Of a stretch of DNA of 5,559 bases, positions 1-5,559 are shown piece by piece (position 1 is the stretch's first letter; each line of letters opens with the position of its first letter). Made by a program: the position numbers and the translations under genes. The notes beneath the pieces were generated by a model. It saw only the letters and a program-made list of their open reading frames with translations, searched no databases and was not told the DNA's origin. The DNA lies in NCBI GenBank assembly GCA_002401195.1, contig NVSI01000022.1:2780-8338 (forward strand), read 5' to 3'. Source of the stretch: Alphaproteobacteria bacterium. GTDB lineage: Bacteria > Pseudomonadota > Alphaproteobacteria > Micavibrionales > UBA1664.

Positions 1-1482
1 TGACATCGCCTCGTCTGATGTACGTGTCAATGTTTCAACGCCGCGACGGATCGCATCACTAATTTGTGTTGAGCCGTTCACGGCCGTTTCAATGCCTTGT
101 GTCAAACGATGATTCGCGACATCACTAACGCTATCGATACGGTCAATTTGATCATCGAGGTTACCCAATGATTGCGCAATCATTGTTGCTTTTTCAGTGA
201 TGCGTTCTTCAACGCCTTCCGCTTTTTCAGAGATGGTTTCCGCCGCTCTATTAAGCTGGATAACGGATCCGCTAATCACTGTTGCGATTGAAGTGGCCTT
301 CATTGCCAAATCATCAGCGCTTTCTTCCAATGAATCTTTTTGGTTCCCAACGGAAATCAGTGACTCCGTTAATGTTTCAACGGATCGTGCCGTCGCGTTA
401 TTGATTTGTTCAATCTGATCATCAAAGACCGCGCCCAAGCGTCCAGATTCTTTTGATAATTCTTCGCTTGATCGTGAAAGTGTACGTGTATGTGTCGAAA
501 ATTCGTCATTAATGCCACCAAGGCGATCAATCACCGCATCAACAGTCAAGCCAAGCGACGTGATTGTTCCATCAAACATGCCTGAAACGGCCTGTGATTT
601 CTCCTCTGCCACATCCGCCATAGACAGGATGTTATTCGCCCCTTTTTCCATTGTAATTTCAATATCACTGGCACGTTCGACCATACGTACAGACGCTTCA
701 TCCCATGCTGAGATTGATTTTTCGGATTTTTCCGCGATCGAAGAAATTCGTTCTTCCATATTGTCTGTTAAGCCAGAAAGAGCCCCTGTTTTTTCAACCA
801 AACCATCGGAAAGGCCGATGATGTGATTTTCCGCTTGTTGTGCCAATGACGCAAATTCTTTGATTTCATGACGCAACCCTTGACGCGTACGGTGTATGGC
901 CTTTAACGCGGCCTTTGACGATGTTGCCAATTCCGCAGCTTGCAATGACATGCGTTCAATATCGCGATTTACGCGGTGGCTGTCTTCATCGGAAGGAAAG
1001 AAAAGACTGTGAAGTTCACTCCGCATACTTTCTGCATAATAGCGAACATCATTATTACGCTGCATATAGGATAAAATCATCCAGAAAAATGCAACGGGCG
1101 CGGTCATTCCCGCGACAAATATTCCCATTTCATAAGGGGTTTGCGTGACAAAGCCACCCTCAAGAATGAAATAAAAGACACATAACGCAAACCAAGCCAC
1201 AGATCCTAAAACCCCAACCGCTTGCACAACGCGGAAGATGGTTGAACGTTTCGCAGGAATATGTTCGGCGTTCGTCGCTGTTAAAAACAACGCATCATCT
1301 TCGGATTCTTCAAGCGATGCCGTTGATTCAGAGGGGTTATAATGCACACGAGAGGCGCCATCGCCGCCTTTCATGAAAATTTTTCGTTCATCCTTTGATA
1401 CACGAAACTCAACACCCGATGGTGCGTTTGTGTCTTCGGCTGAGTTTAAATGATCTTCGTTCGCGGCGGTCATTTTTGACAT
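1..1482 (-). CDS. Membrane-anchored long coiled-coil protein, TipN-like architecture (partial, C-terminus beyond window)
   Basis: The reading frame is open without a stop from ATG 1482 to the left edge, 494 codons, and the protein continues outside. The start follows an AGAGG Shine-Dalgarno (complement of 1491-1495) at about 8 nt; a second ATG three codons on (1473) lacks that spacing. Residues 1-80 are hydrophilic and acidic, probably disordered. Two hydrophobic helices follow (about 85-107 and 119-140, the second with an APVAFFWM core), then about 350 residues of polar, Ala/Glu/Ser/Ile-rich heptad-like helix with almost no Gly/Pro breaks. A short element VETLT recurs at residues 368 and 482. 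Two N-terminal TM helices plus a very long coiled coil is the layout of the alphaproteobacterial polarity factor TipN and related uncharacterised proteins, so a scaffold or polar-localisation role at the inner membrane is a reasonable inference. Homology is not proven. An MCP-like receptor or phage tape-measure protein is less likely: no periplasmic sensor or phage context is visible. Confidence 0.85.
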   Translation of the reverse strand, partial: MSKMTAANEDHLNSAEDTNAPSGVEFRVSKDERKIFMKGGDGASRVHYNPSESTASLEESEDDALFLTATNAEHIPAKRSTIFRVVQAVGVLGSVAWFALCVFYFILEGGFVTQTPYEMGIFVAGMTAPVAFFWMILSYMQRNNDVRYYAESMRSELHSLFFPSDEDSHRVNRDIERMSLQAAELATSSKAALKAIHRTRQGLRHEIKEFASLAQQAENHIIGLSDGLVEKTGALSGLTDNMEERISSIAEKSEKSISAWDEASVRMVERASDIEITMEKGANNILSMADVAEEKSQAVSGMFDGTITSLGLTVDAVIDRLGGINDEFSTHTRTLSRSSEELSKESGRLGAVFDDQIEQINNATARSVETLTESLISVGNQKDSLEESADDLAMKATSIATVISGSVIQLNRAAETISEKAEGVEERITEKATMIAQSLGNLDDQIDRIDSVSDVANHRLTQGIETAVNGSTQISDAIRRGVETLTRTSDEAMS

Positions 1483-1634
1483 GCGATATTCCTCTTTTCG
1501 ATTAATGCTTGTGCATCACTACACTTAATCGTTCAAGAGAATCACTTCAATATCCGAATCACTTTATCCACATTTGAGTTTTGTACGTGTGGGTAACCTG
1601 TGAATAGAATTTAATAGATGTTAATATCCTATTG
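1483..1634 (-). promoter_or_regulatory. AT-rich intergenic region with DnaA-box-like and GANTC motifs upstream of the coiled-coil gene
   Basis: This gap separates the symporter stop from the coiled-coil gene start and should carry the latter's promoter. It contains TTATCCACA at 1564-1572, identical to the strong E. coli DnaA-box consensus. On the opposite strand are TTACCCACA (1588-1596, one mismatch) and CTATTCACA (1599-1607, two mismatches from that sequence). The 9-mer GAATCACTT occurs twice (1539-1547 and 1556-1564), and each copy includes a GANTC site, the target of the alphaproteobacterial cell-cycle methylase CcrM. TTAA-N6-TTAA at 1611-1624 resembles, but misses by one base, the CtrA spacing TTAA-N7-TTAA. 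I see no convincing -35/-10 pair and no terminator for the symporter transcript. The regulatory role is inferred from motifs only. Confidence 0.4.
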
Positions 1635-3074
1635 TTATTTCATCATATTTTTATACTTACCCAATGCACGTTTAACCTTTGGTGCAAGAAGGTACAATGC
1701 AATGATATTCGGCACAGCCATCGCAAAGTACATGGAATCTGACAAATTAATGATAATATCAAGGGATGCAGAGGACCCAAGAACCACAAAACCGCAAAAT
1801 ACAATCTTGTATCCAAGGTCGACGCATTTTCCGTCACCCATTAAATAAGTCACGCTTTTTAGACCGTAATACGACCATGTCAGCATCGTTGAATAAGCAA
1901 AAAGGAACACAATAAACGCCAACACAGGCGGAAACCATGGCATGACCGTTTCAAAGGCTCGTGATGTCAGGGATATTCCTTCAATTGCGCCGCTTGGATC
2001 CAATCCAACACCACTAATCACAATCACCAATGCCGTCATCAAACATATAATAACCGTATCCACAAAGGCGCCGAGCATCGCAACCATACCTTGTGCGACA
2101 GGAAATGATGTTTTGGCAACGGCGTGCGTGATGGCCGCGCTCCCTATTCCTGCCTCATTCGAAAAGGCCGCGCGACGTACGCCTTGAATAATCCCACCGA
2201 TCAGGCCTCCAAACCCGGCCTCCATTGAAAAGGCCGCGTCAAAAATCGTTAAAAACGCATCTGGAATGGCCGAGGCATGCATCGCGATCACGACAAAGCC
2301 TGCCGCCATATAAATCAGCGCCATTAACGGCACAACCTTGCTGGCCACGGACGCGATGGATTTAATACCGCCAATAATGACGACCCCAACCAAAAATGCC
2401 ATCCCAAGACCAAACATCCAGCCTTTATCCGCCCAAAAGCTGATATCCGAACCGCCAGTGACATTCACAAGCTGTTGATACACTTGGTTCACTTGGAACA
2501 TATTCCCAGCGCCCAGAGCCCCGCCAATACAACAGACGGCAAAGACCGCCGCTAAAATTTTACCTATTTTTGGCCAGCCTAAATCGGACAAACCATCGCG
2601 CAGATAATACATAGGCCCCCCAGAAAAAATGCCCTCAGCGGACTTTTTACGGTACATAACCCCAAGCGAGGCCTCATGAAACTTGGTCGACATCCCCAAA
2701 ACACCCATCAAGATCATCCAAACAATGGCGCCAGGACCACCAATGGAAATTGCAATGGCGACGCCTGCTATATTCCCAAGCCCCACTGTCGCAGATAATG
2801 TTGTGGCCAGCGCCTGAAACGGTGTGATTTGTCCCTCGGCCTTTGCGTCTTCCTTATGATGGATGCGCCCTGCGGCAAGGCCCACACCTCGGCCGAATGA
2901 GCGAATGTTCACAAAGCCAAAATAAACGGTTGTGAACAATGAAATAGCAACAAGCCATAACAATATCACTGGCACTGATATGCTCTCACTTAATGGTATT
3001 GAATAAAAAACAACTGATGATAGTGCCTCTGACAAAGGCGTCAGAGTGGTATTAATCCATTGATCGATTTGCAT
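1635..3074 (-). CDS. AGCS-family sodium:alanine/glycine symporter
   Basis: The 479-residue protein, within the usual AGCS length range, imports alanine and/or glycine (D-forms in some members) across the inner membrane with Na+ (or H+). It is strongly hydrophobic with many TM helices. Family hallmarks are all present: TVGLGNIAGVA at about 96-106 (discontinuous substrate/cation-binding helix), GGPGAIVWM at 112-120 followed by GMSTKFHEA (the AGCS signature region), GGPMYY at 152-157, MFQVNQ at 192-197, and QGVRRAAFSNEAGIGS at 297-312. The frame is intact and ends in a short basic tail (KVKRALGKYKNMMK). The start at 3074 is preceded by AAGGGA, 11 nt upstream, part of a hairpin at 3083-3116. The upstream exported-protein gene lies 50 bp away on the same strand, so co-transcription with it and the dehydrogenase is likely. 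The exact substrate cannot be read from sequence. Confidence 0.96.
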   Translation of the reverse strand: MQIDQWINTTLTPLSEALSSVVFYSIPLSESISVPVILLWLVAISLFTTVYFGFVNIRSFGRGVGLAAGRIHHKEDAKAEGQITPFQALATTLSATVGLGNIAGVAIAISIGGPGAIVWMILMGVLGMSTKFHEASLGVMYRKKSAEGIFSGGPMYYLRDGLSDLGWPKIGKILAAVFAVCCIGGALGAGNMFQVNQVYQQLVNVTGGSDISFWADKGWMFGLGMAFLVGVVIIGGIKSIASVASKVVPLMALIYMAAGFVVIAMHASAIPDAFLTIFDAAFSMEAGFGGLIGGIIQGVRRAAFSNEAGIGSAAITHAVAKTSFPVAQGMVAMLGAFVDTVIICLMTALVIVISGVGLDPSGAIEGISLTSRAFETVMPWFPPVLAFIVFLFAYSTMLTWSYYGLKSVTYLMGDGKCVDLGYKIVFCGFVVLGSSASLDIIINLSDSMYFAMAVPNIIALYLLAPKVKRALGKYKNMMK

Positions 3075-3082
3075 GTAATTGG

Positions 3083-3116
3083 CTTTCCCTTAAAAAGAAT
3101 CTCTTTATAGGGAAAG
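3083..3116 (-). promoter_or_regulatory. Hairpin overlapping the Shine-Dalgarno of the AGCS symporter
   Basis: CTTTCCCT (3083-3090) is the exact reverse complement of AGGGAAAG (3109-3116). Nested inside, AAAGA (3094-3098) pairs with TCTTT (3102-3106) around a three-base loop, giving a two-part stem with an asymmetric internal loop. In the minus-strand mRNA the 3' arm contains AAGGGAAAG, the only Shine-Dalgarno candidate for the symporter start. Folding would therefore mask ribosome binding. No U-tract follows the stem on the minus strand (the next bases are CCAATTAC then ATG), so it is not a typical intrinsic terminator. The 50-bp gap is too short for a glycine riboswitch. The function, translational control or mRNA processing between cistrons, is inferred. 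Confidence 0.45.
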
Positions 3117-3124
3117 TTTAAAGA

Positions 3125-3598
3125 TTATCGCGTTGCGGCGCAAATCGGTTTCGAAACAGGGTGACTTGGGAAGACAGTCGCCGCCCAACGCCTCAATTTC
3201 GCGCGATCCATCGCCAAGGCCTGATTAATACGAGAACCGTAATACTTACAAAACACATTCGGTCTCATCCGCGCTGCATCCGTTGAGATTTTATTGGCCA
3301 AATCGGTACGAAGATCATTAATCGAGCGTTCTGGGTTTTTATGCCCCGTGCGACGATAGTAATTTTTCATCGTGCTTTCATATTCTACAACCAAGTCCTG
3401 ATGCCTGCGTGTAAAGTCCTTGTACTGGATGTGTAAATTCCCATTCCGATGGCTCATTTTGTGACAATTCAATGAAATAACCATCAGTTCACTATGGATG
3501 CGAAGCCCTTGCTCTGCCTCAACCTCTGCGGATGAATAACAGCGTGCCTGAACGGAAGTGGACGCCAAAAAAGCGACTAAAAAAATGAAATGACGCAT
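3125..3598 (-). CDS. Small exported protein with four cysteines, function unknown
   Basis: The 157-residue product starts with a classical Sec signal peptide: basic n-region MRH, hydrophobic core FIFLVAFLA, and likely signal peptidase I cleavage after SVQA (residue 18). The mature protein is about 139 residues, helical and basic-polar, with four cysteines at 20, 45, 117 and 153, consistent with two disulfides in the periplasm. Recognisable stretches are EQGLRIHSELMVISLNC (29-45), YKDFTRRHQDLVVEYE (59-74), DLANKISTDAA (99-109) and FCKYYGSRI (116-124). I recall similar uncharacterised alphaproteobacterial secreted proteins but cannot name a domain. The cysteine right after the cleavage site is not in a lipobox (SVQARC has Gln/Ala/Arg, not L-x-[GA]-C), so a lipoprotein is unlikely. 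The start follows AGAGAG at a usable distance. It lies 15 bp after the dehydrogenase stop and 50 bp before the symporter start, all on one strand, so it is probably an operon member. Confidence 0.82.
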   Translation of the reverse strand: MRHFIFLVAFLASTSVQARCYSSAEVEAEQGLRIHSELMVISLNCHKMSHRNGNLHIQYKDFTRRHQDLVVEYESTMKNYYRRTGHKNPERSINDLRTDLANKISTDAARMRPNVFCKYYGSRINQALAMDRAKLRRWAATVFPSHPVSKPICAATR

Positions 3599-3613
3599 GT
3601 CTTGCTCTCTGTT

Positions 3614-4561
3614 TTAATAAGTTACTGGCGTTGATACAGGCTTACCATCGAAATGTAAAAGTAAATTTTCAAGAACGATGCCATCCATAATATCGAATGT
3701 TTCATGGGTCGCCGCGCCCATATGCGGTAAAAGAGCAACATTATCCAATGTTTTTAATTCTTCTGGCACATTCGGTTCATTTTCAAAAACATCCAATCCA
3801 GCGCCAGCAATAACTTTATTATGGAGGGCCTCGACCAAGGCAACCTCGTCAACAACACTACCGCGGGCAACATTAATCACATATCCATCAGGCCCAAGAG
3901 CCGCGAAGACATCCTTGTTCACACTATGATGCGTCCGTTCACCACCAGGACATGATAAAATCAAATAATCGACATCAAACGCCATTTGAATAAGGTCATC
4001 ATAATAAGTGTAATCCACATCCGGCTGATTATGGCGCCCGTAATAACTGATATGCATATCGAACGCTGCGCAGCGACGTGCAATCACTTTACCAATACGC
4101 CCAAGCCCATAAATCCCGACTTTTTTACCGTGAAGCGTTCGCCCGACTGGTTTTTTCTTTCCACTCATCCATTGCCCCGTGCGGACAAAGGCATCCCCCT
4201 CGACATAACGGCGAGAAGTGTTCAATAGCAACCCCATAGCAGTATCCGCAGTGTCATTTGTCACAACATCAGGCGTATTCGTTACAATAATATTACGTGC
4301 TTTCGCGCATTCAAGATCAACATTATCGTAGCCAACAGAAATTAACGTAATAATCTCAAGATTTGGACAGGCGGAGATCAAATTTTCACGCACCGTATTG
4401 CGCATTGTCGCGATAATTCCCCTGACGTCATCTTTGACTTCATTCAATTTCGCCTCTGGATTTGACTCGTTATAAAGCTTCACAACATTAAATCGCTCCT
4501 CAAGAGCAACCATGTTTTCACCGTCCAAGCCAGCCAAGGCCAATAGTGTTGGTTTTGTCAT
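3614..4561 (-). CDS. D-2-hydroxyacid dehydrogenase, glyoxylate/hydroxypyruvate or hydroxyphenylpyruvate reductase type
   Basis: The 315-residue cytosolic enzyme belongs to the D-isomer-specific 2-hydroxyacid dehydrogenase family, which interconverts 2-keto acids and D-2-hydroxy acids. The N-terminal substrate-domain part carries SVGYDNVDL (75-83). The Rossmann domain has GLGRIG at 152-157. Catalytic residues are in place: Arg233 (NVARGSVVDE), Glu262 (FENEP) and His280 (LLPHMGAATHET). The second Rossmann strand ends SYYGRHN (172-178), with Arg176 and no acidic residue at the cofactor-discriminating spot, which points to NADPH rather than NADH. Features such as TYYDDL, ALGPDGYVIN and GKPVSTPV resemble hydroxyphenylpyruvate and glyoxylate/hydroxypyruvate reductases rather than SerA (no ACT domain), PdxB or lactate dehydrogenase. 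ATG 4561 follows GAAAGGAA about 10 nt upstream. It is first in the apparent operon, behind a promoter at 4604-4631. The physiological substrate is undetermined. Confidence 0.94.
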   Translation of the reverse strand: MTKPTLLALAGLDGENMVALEERFNVVKLYNESNPEAKLNEVKDDVRGIIATMRNTVRENLISACPNLEIITLISVGYDNVDLECAKARNIIVTNTPDVVTNDTADTAMGLLLNTSRRYVEGDAFVRTGQWMSGKKKPVGRTLHGKKVGIYGLGRIGKVIARRCAAFDMHISYYGRHNQPDVDYTYYDDLIQMAFDVDYLILSCPGGERTHHSVNKDVFAALGPDGYVINVARGSVVDEVALVEALHNKVIAGAGLDVFENEPNVPEELKTLDNVALLPHMGAATHETFDIMDGIVLENLLLHFDGKPVSTPVTY

Positions 4562-4603
4562 TTTTTGCCATTCCTTTCGAAAAGAATTGATTTTTATATC
4601 CTT

Positions 4604-4631
4604 ATTATGGTTTAAACACTCACGATGACAA
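4604..4631 (-). promoter_or_regulatory. Sigma-70-like promoter for the dehydrogenase operon
   Basis: On the minus strand, TTGTCA (complement of 4626-4631; 5/6 to TTGACA) and CATAAT (complement of 4604-4609; 5/6 to TATAAT) are separated by 16 bp. Transcription would start near 4597, leaving a leader of about 36 nt before ATG 4561 that contains the GAAAGGAA Shine-Dalgarno. The left arm of the long inverted repeat begins two bases upstream of the -35 box, so any protein binding or rearrangement there could affect this promoter. It is a motif match only. Confidence 0.5.
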
Positions 4632-4632
4632 A

Positions 4633-4669
4633 TTCAAGGCACAGTAATCATCAAGTTCGTACAATTCTG
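4633..4669 (+). repeat. Left arm of a ~36-bp inverted repeat flanking the miaB upstream segment
   Basis: This arm is the reverse complement of 4877-4911. Over 37 alignment columns there are 32 identities, 3 mismatches and 2 single-base gaps. The uninterrupted core is AGGCACAGTAATCATC (4637-4652) against GATGATTACTGTGCCT (4893-4908). The match stops at TTCA on the outer side and ATTCTG on the inner side. The arm lies just upstream of the -35 of the leftward dehydrogenase promoter. It includes a weak rightward -10-like TACAAT (4660-4665), for which I see no good -35. Read on the minus strand it mimics the miaB start (ATG ATT ACT GTG CCT) but hits TGA at once, so it is not coding there. Confidence 0.85.
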
Positions 4670-4876
4670 TTTGAAAATAAAAGGAAAGGCACAATGAAAA
4701 ATTTCGTAGGACATGCCACGTCATATTCAAGAAAATTTAAATCCGTGGATTTCTTTTTATTTTTAAACTCGAAGGGCGCCGAATATTTTTGCCTCTGGAC
4801 TTGCAAAACCTTTGACCGTATCGACAGATATGCATCGCAGGTTTTTCAAGACCACCTCTCAAAAATATCACTCGCG
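4670..4876. other. 207-bp segment enclosed by the inverted repeat
   Basis: This AT-rich stretch between the repeat arms holds most of a possible small ORF (4694-4897) on the plus strand and no recognisable RNA gene. I see no strong sigma-70 promoter on either strand; TTGCAA (4801-4806) and AGATAT (4826-4831) are 19 bp apart and only loosely fit. An AT-rich 5-bp stem (4739-4743 with 4748-4752) before a T-rich run is too weak to call a terminator. With its arms the unit spans 4633-4911 (279 bp), a size compatible with either an invertible promoter segment or a MITE. No recombinase or transposase is in the window. Confidence 0.4.
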
Positions 4877-4897
4877 CAGAATGGACGAATTCGATGA
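4694..4897 (+). CDS. Possible small protein or leader ORF overlapping miaB by ATGA
   Basis: A 67-codon ORF begins at ATG 4694 behind a good Shine-Dalgarno (AAGGAAAGG at 4681-4689, 4 nt before the ATG from its end). It ends at TGA 4895-4897, overlapping the miaB ATG (4894-4896) in an ATGA arrangement. This is the classic geometry for translational coupling, and miaB itself has only a weak GGAC ribosome-binding site. The product would be basic and aromatic-rich ([13 protein letters not shown], then CLWTC at 33-37), without a signal peptide or a family I recognise. Composition is not clearly protein-like, and the ORF lies almost wholly inside the repeat-bounded segment, so it may be fortuitous. 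The frame is also open upstream to an ATG at 4625, which has no Shine-Dalgarno; 4694 is preferred. It could act only as a leader that delivers ribosomes to miaB. Confidence 0.35.
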   Translation: MKNFVGHATSYSRKFKSVDFFLFLNSKGAEYFCLWTCKTFDRIDRYASQVFQDHLSKISLAQNGRIR

Positions 4898-4911
4898 TTA
4901 CTGTGCCTGAA
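4877..4911 (-). repeat. Right arm of the inverted repeat, containing the miaB start codon
   Basis: This is the partner of 4633-4669 in inverted orientation. It covers the last bases of the miaB leader, its only ribosome-binding candidate GGAC (4883-4886), ATG 4894 and the first six codons (MITVPE). The palindrome GAATTC within it (4888-4893) reads AAGTTC-like in the left arm, one of the places where the copies differ. Beyond 4911 the similarity ends at a run of A residues inside codons 7 and 8. Confidence 0.85.
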
Positions 4912-5559
4912 AAAAAACTCTTTATTAAAACTTGGGGCTGCCAGATGAACGTGTATGACAGCACGAAAATGGCCGACATCCTTGCCCCCATGGGATATGC
5001 CCAAACGGACGTCCCGGATGATGCAGATATTATTATTCTCAACACATGTCACATCCGTGAGAAAGCGACAGACAAAGTTTTCTCTGAACTTGGTCGTTTG
5101 AAGAAATTTAAAGATAAGAACGCAAAAATAGGTAAAAAAGTTATCATGGCGGTGGCCGGATGTGTGGCACAAGCCGAAGGTGACTTTATTGCCGAGCGCG
5201 CACCCTATGTCGATATGGTGTTTGGCCCGCAAACATATGGCGAATTACCCGAAATGGTCGCAAAGGCAACAGGCGCCTATGGTAAAGACCGCGTTATCAA
5301 TACTGAATTTAGCGAAGAAGACAAATTTGATAAACTTCCCGACAGGCAAACGCAATTGGATGAACCTTTCGCGTTTTTAGCCGTTCAAGAAGGATGCGAT
5401 AAATTTTGTACATTCTGCGTTGTCCCTTACACGCGCGGCAGTGAATATTCAAGATCCCCTGAGGCAGTGATTACAGAGGCCAAAGTCCTGCGCGATCAAG
5501 GTGTCCGTGAAATCAGTCTTCTTGGACAAAATGTAAACGCCTATCACGGTGAAAATACC
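4894..5559 (+). CDS. miaB: tRNA-2-methylthio-N6-dimethylallyladenosine synthase MiaB (partial, C-terminus beyond window)
   Basis: MiaB is a radical-SAM methylthiotransferase that adds the 2-methylthio group to i6A37 of tRNAs reading UNN codons, stabilising codon-anticodon pairing. The 222 codons seen are roughly half of the usual ~440-480 residues. The N-terminal UPF0004 domain opens with [17 protein letters not shown] and supplies auxiliary cluster ligands Cys16, Cys52 (NTCHIREKA) and Cys90 (VAGCVAQ). The radical-SAM domain follows with the CxxxCxxC cluster at Cys168, Cys172 and Cys175 ([17 protein letters not shown]), then [11 protein letters not shown] and [16 protein letters not shown] and the HIREKA form fit MiaB rather than RimO or MtaB. 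ATG 4894 is the only in-frame ATG between the upstream stop (TGA 4813-4815) and the conserved domain, and it gives a normal N-terminus. The start lies inside a repeat arm and overlaps the stop of the small upstream ORF; its own Shine-Dalgarno is weak. It is divergent from the dehydrogenase operon. Confidence 0.97.
   Translation, partial: MITVPEKKLFIKTWGCQMNVYDSTKMADILAPMGYAQTDVPDDADIIILNTCHIREKATDKVFSELGRLKKFKDKNAKIGKKVIMAVAGCVAQAEGDFIAERAPYVDMVFGPQTYGELPEMVAKATGAYGKDRVINTEFSEEDKFDKLPDRQTQLDEPFAFLAVQEGCDKFCTFCVVPYTRGSEYSRSPEAVITEAKVLRDQGVREISLLGQNVNAYHGENT

Noticed and set aside
197..1148. Three plus-strand ORFs of 73-104 codons over the coiled-coil gene
   Set aside because: They are shadows of the minus-strand frame. 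Their composition mirrors the helical repeats of the real protein and they have no Shine-Dalgarno.
1..1482. Zorya-type ZorA or other defence protein
   Set aside because: ZorA combines a MotA-like membrane domain with its long tail. Here there are only two TM helices without MotA-like sequence, and no ZorB-like or helicase partner is adjacent.
1483..1634. Chromosomal replication origin
   Set aside because: Only one perfect DnaA box is present, and there are no neighbouring genes typical of alphaproteobacterial origins and no AT-rich unwinding repeats. A promoter is the simpler reading.
3075..3124. Glycine riboswitch before the AGCS symporter
   Set aside because: The 50-bp gap is far too short for the ~100-nt aptamer, and none of its conserved core is visible. 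Only a simple hairpin is present.
4625..4693. Upstream extension of the small ORF to ATG 4625
   Set aside because: No Shine-Dalgarno precedes 4625, and the region is occupied by the -35 of the opposite-strand promoter and the left repeat arm. ATG 4694 has a far better ribosome-binding site.
4739..4763. Possible rho-independent terminator on the plus strand (AAATC/GATTT stem before CTTTTTATTTTT)
   Set aside because: The stem is only 5 bp and A/T-rich with a 4-base loop, the T-run is interrupted, and it lies upstream of miaB rather than after a gene. Too weak to support.
4737..5232. Minus-strand ORFs of 102 and 128 codons over the miaB 5' region
   Set aside because: They are antisense to the clearly conserved miaB frame, lack ribosome-binding sites and resemble no protein.

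Overview
The window reads as an ordinary chromosomal stretch of a moderate-GC alphaproteobacterium. The evidence is the alphaproteobacterial style of MiaB ([13 protein letters not shown]...HIREKA) and a two-TM, long coiled-coil protein of TipN-like architecture. The lineage call is from remembered family features, not from a search.

Layout. Positions 1-1482 (minus strand) hold the N-terminal 494 codons of a membrane-anchored coiled-coil protein that runs off the left edge. A 152-bp AT-rich gap (1483-1634) carries a perfect DnaA-box-like 9-mer, two weaker relatives and two GANTC sites. Next is a compact minus-strand cluster, probably one operon read from about 4597 down to 1635. It encodes an NADP-type D-2-hydroxyacid dehydrogenase (3614-4561), a small exported four-cysteine protein of unknown function (3125-3598) and an AGCS-family sodium:alanine/glycine symporter (1635-3074). 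A plausible sigma-70 promoter lies at 4604-4631. A two-part hairpin sits just before the symporter and overlaps its Shine-Dalgarno sequence. On the plus strand, miaB (tRNA 2-methylthio-N6-isopentenyladenosine synthase) starts at 4894 and runs off the right edge after 222 codons.

The most unusual structure is in the 332-bp divergent intergenic region (4562-4893). Two ~36-bp arms, 4633-4669 and 4877-4911, form an imperfect inverted repeat with an uninterrupted 16-bp identical core, separated by 207 bp. The right arm contains the miaB start codon and its weak ribosome-binding site. The segment could be an invertible element, a small terminal-inverted-repeat (MITE-like) insertion, an RNA stem controlling miaB, or an assembly or amplification artefact. 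A 67-codon ORF inside it has a good Shine-Dalgarno and overlaps miaB by ATGA.

The dehydrogenase and symporter are compatible with small organic or amino-acid metabolism, but nothing in the sequence fixes their substrates. No phage, CRISPR, tRNA, rRNA or transposase gene was recognised.
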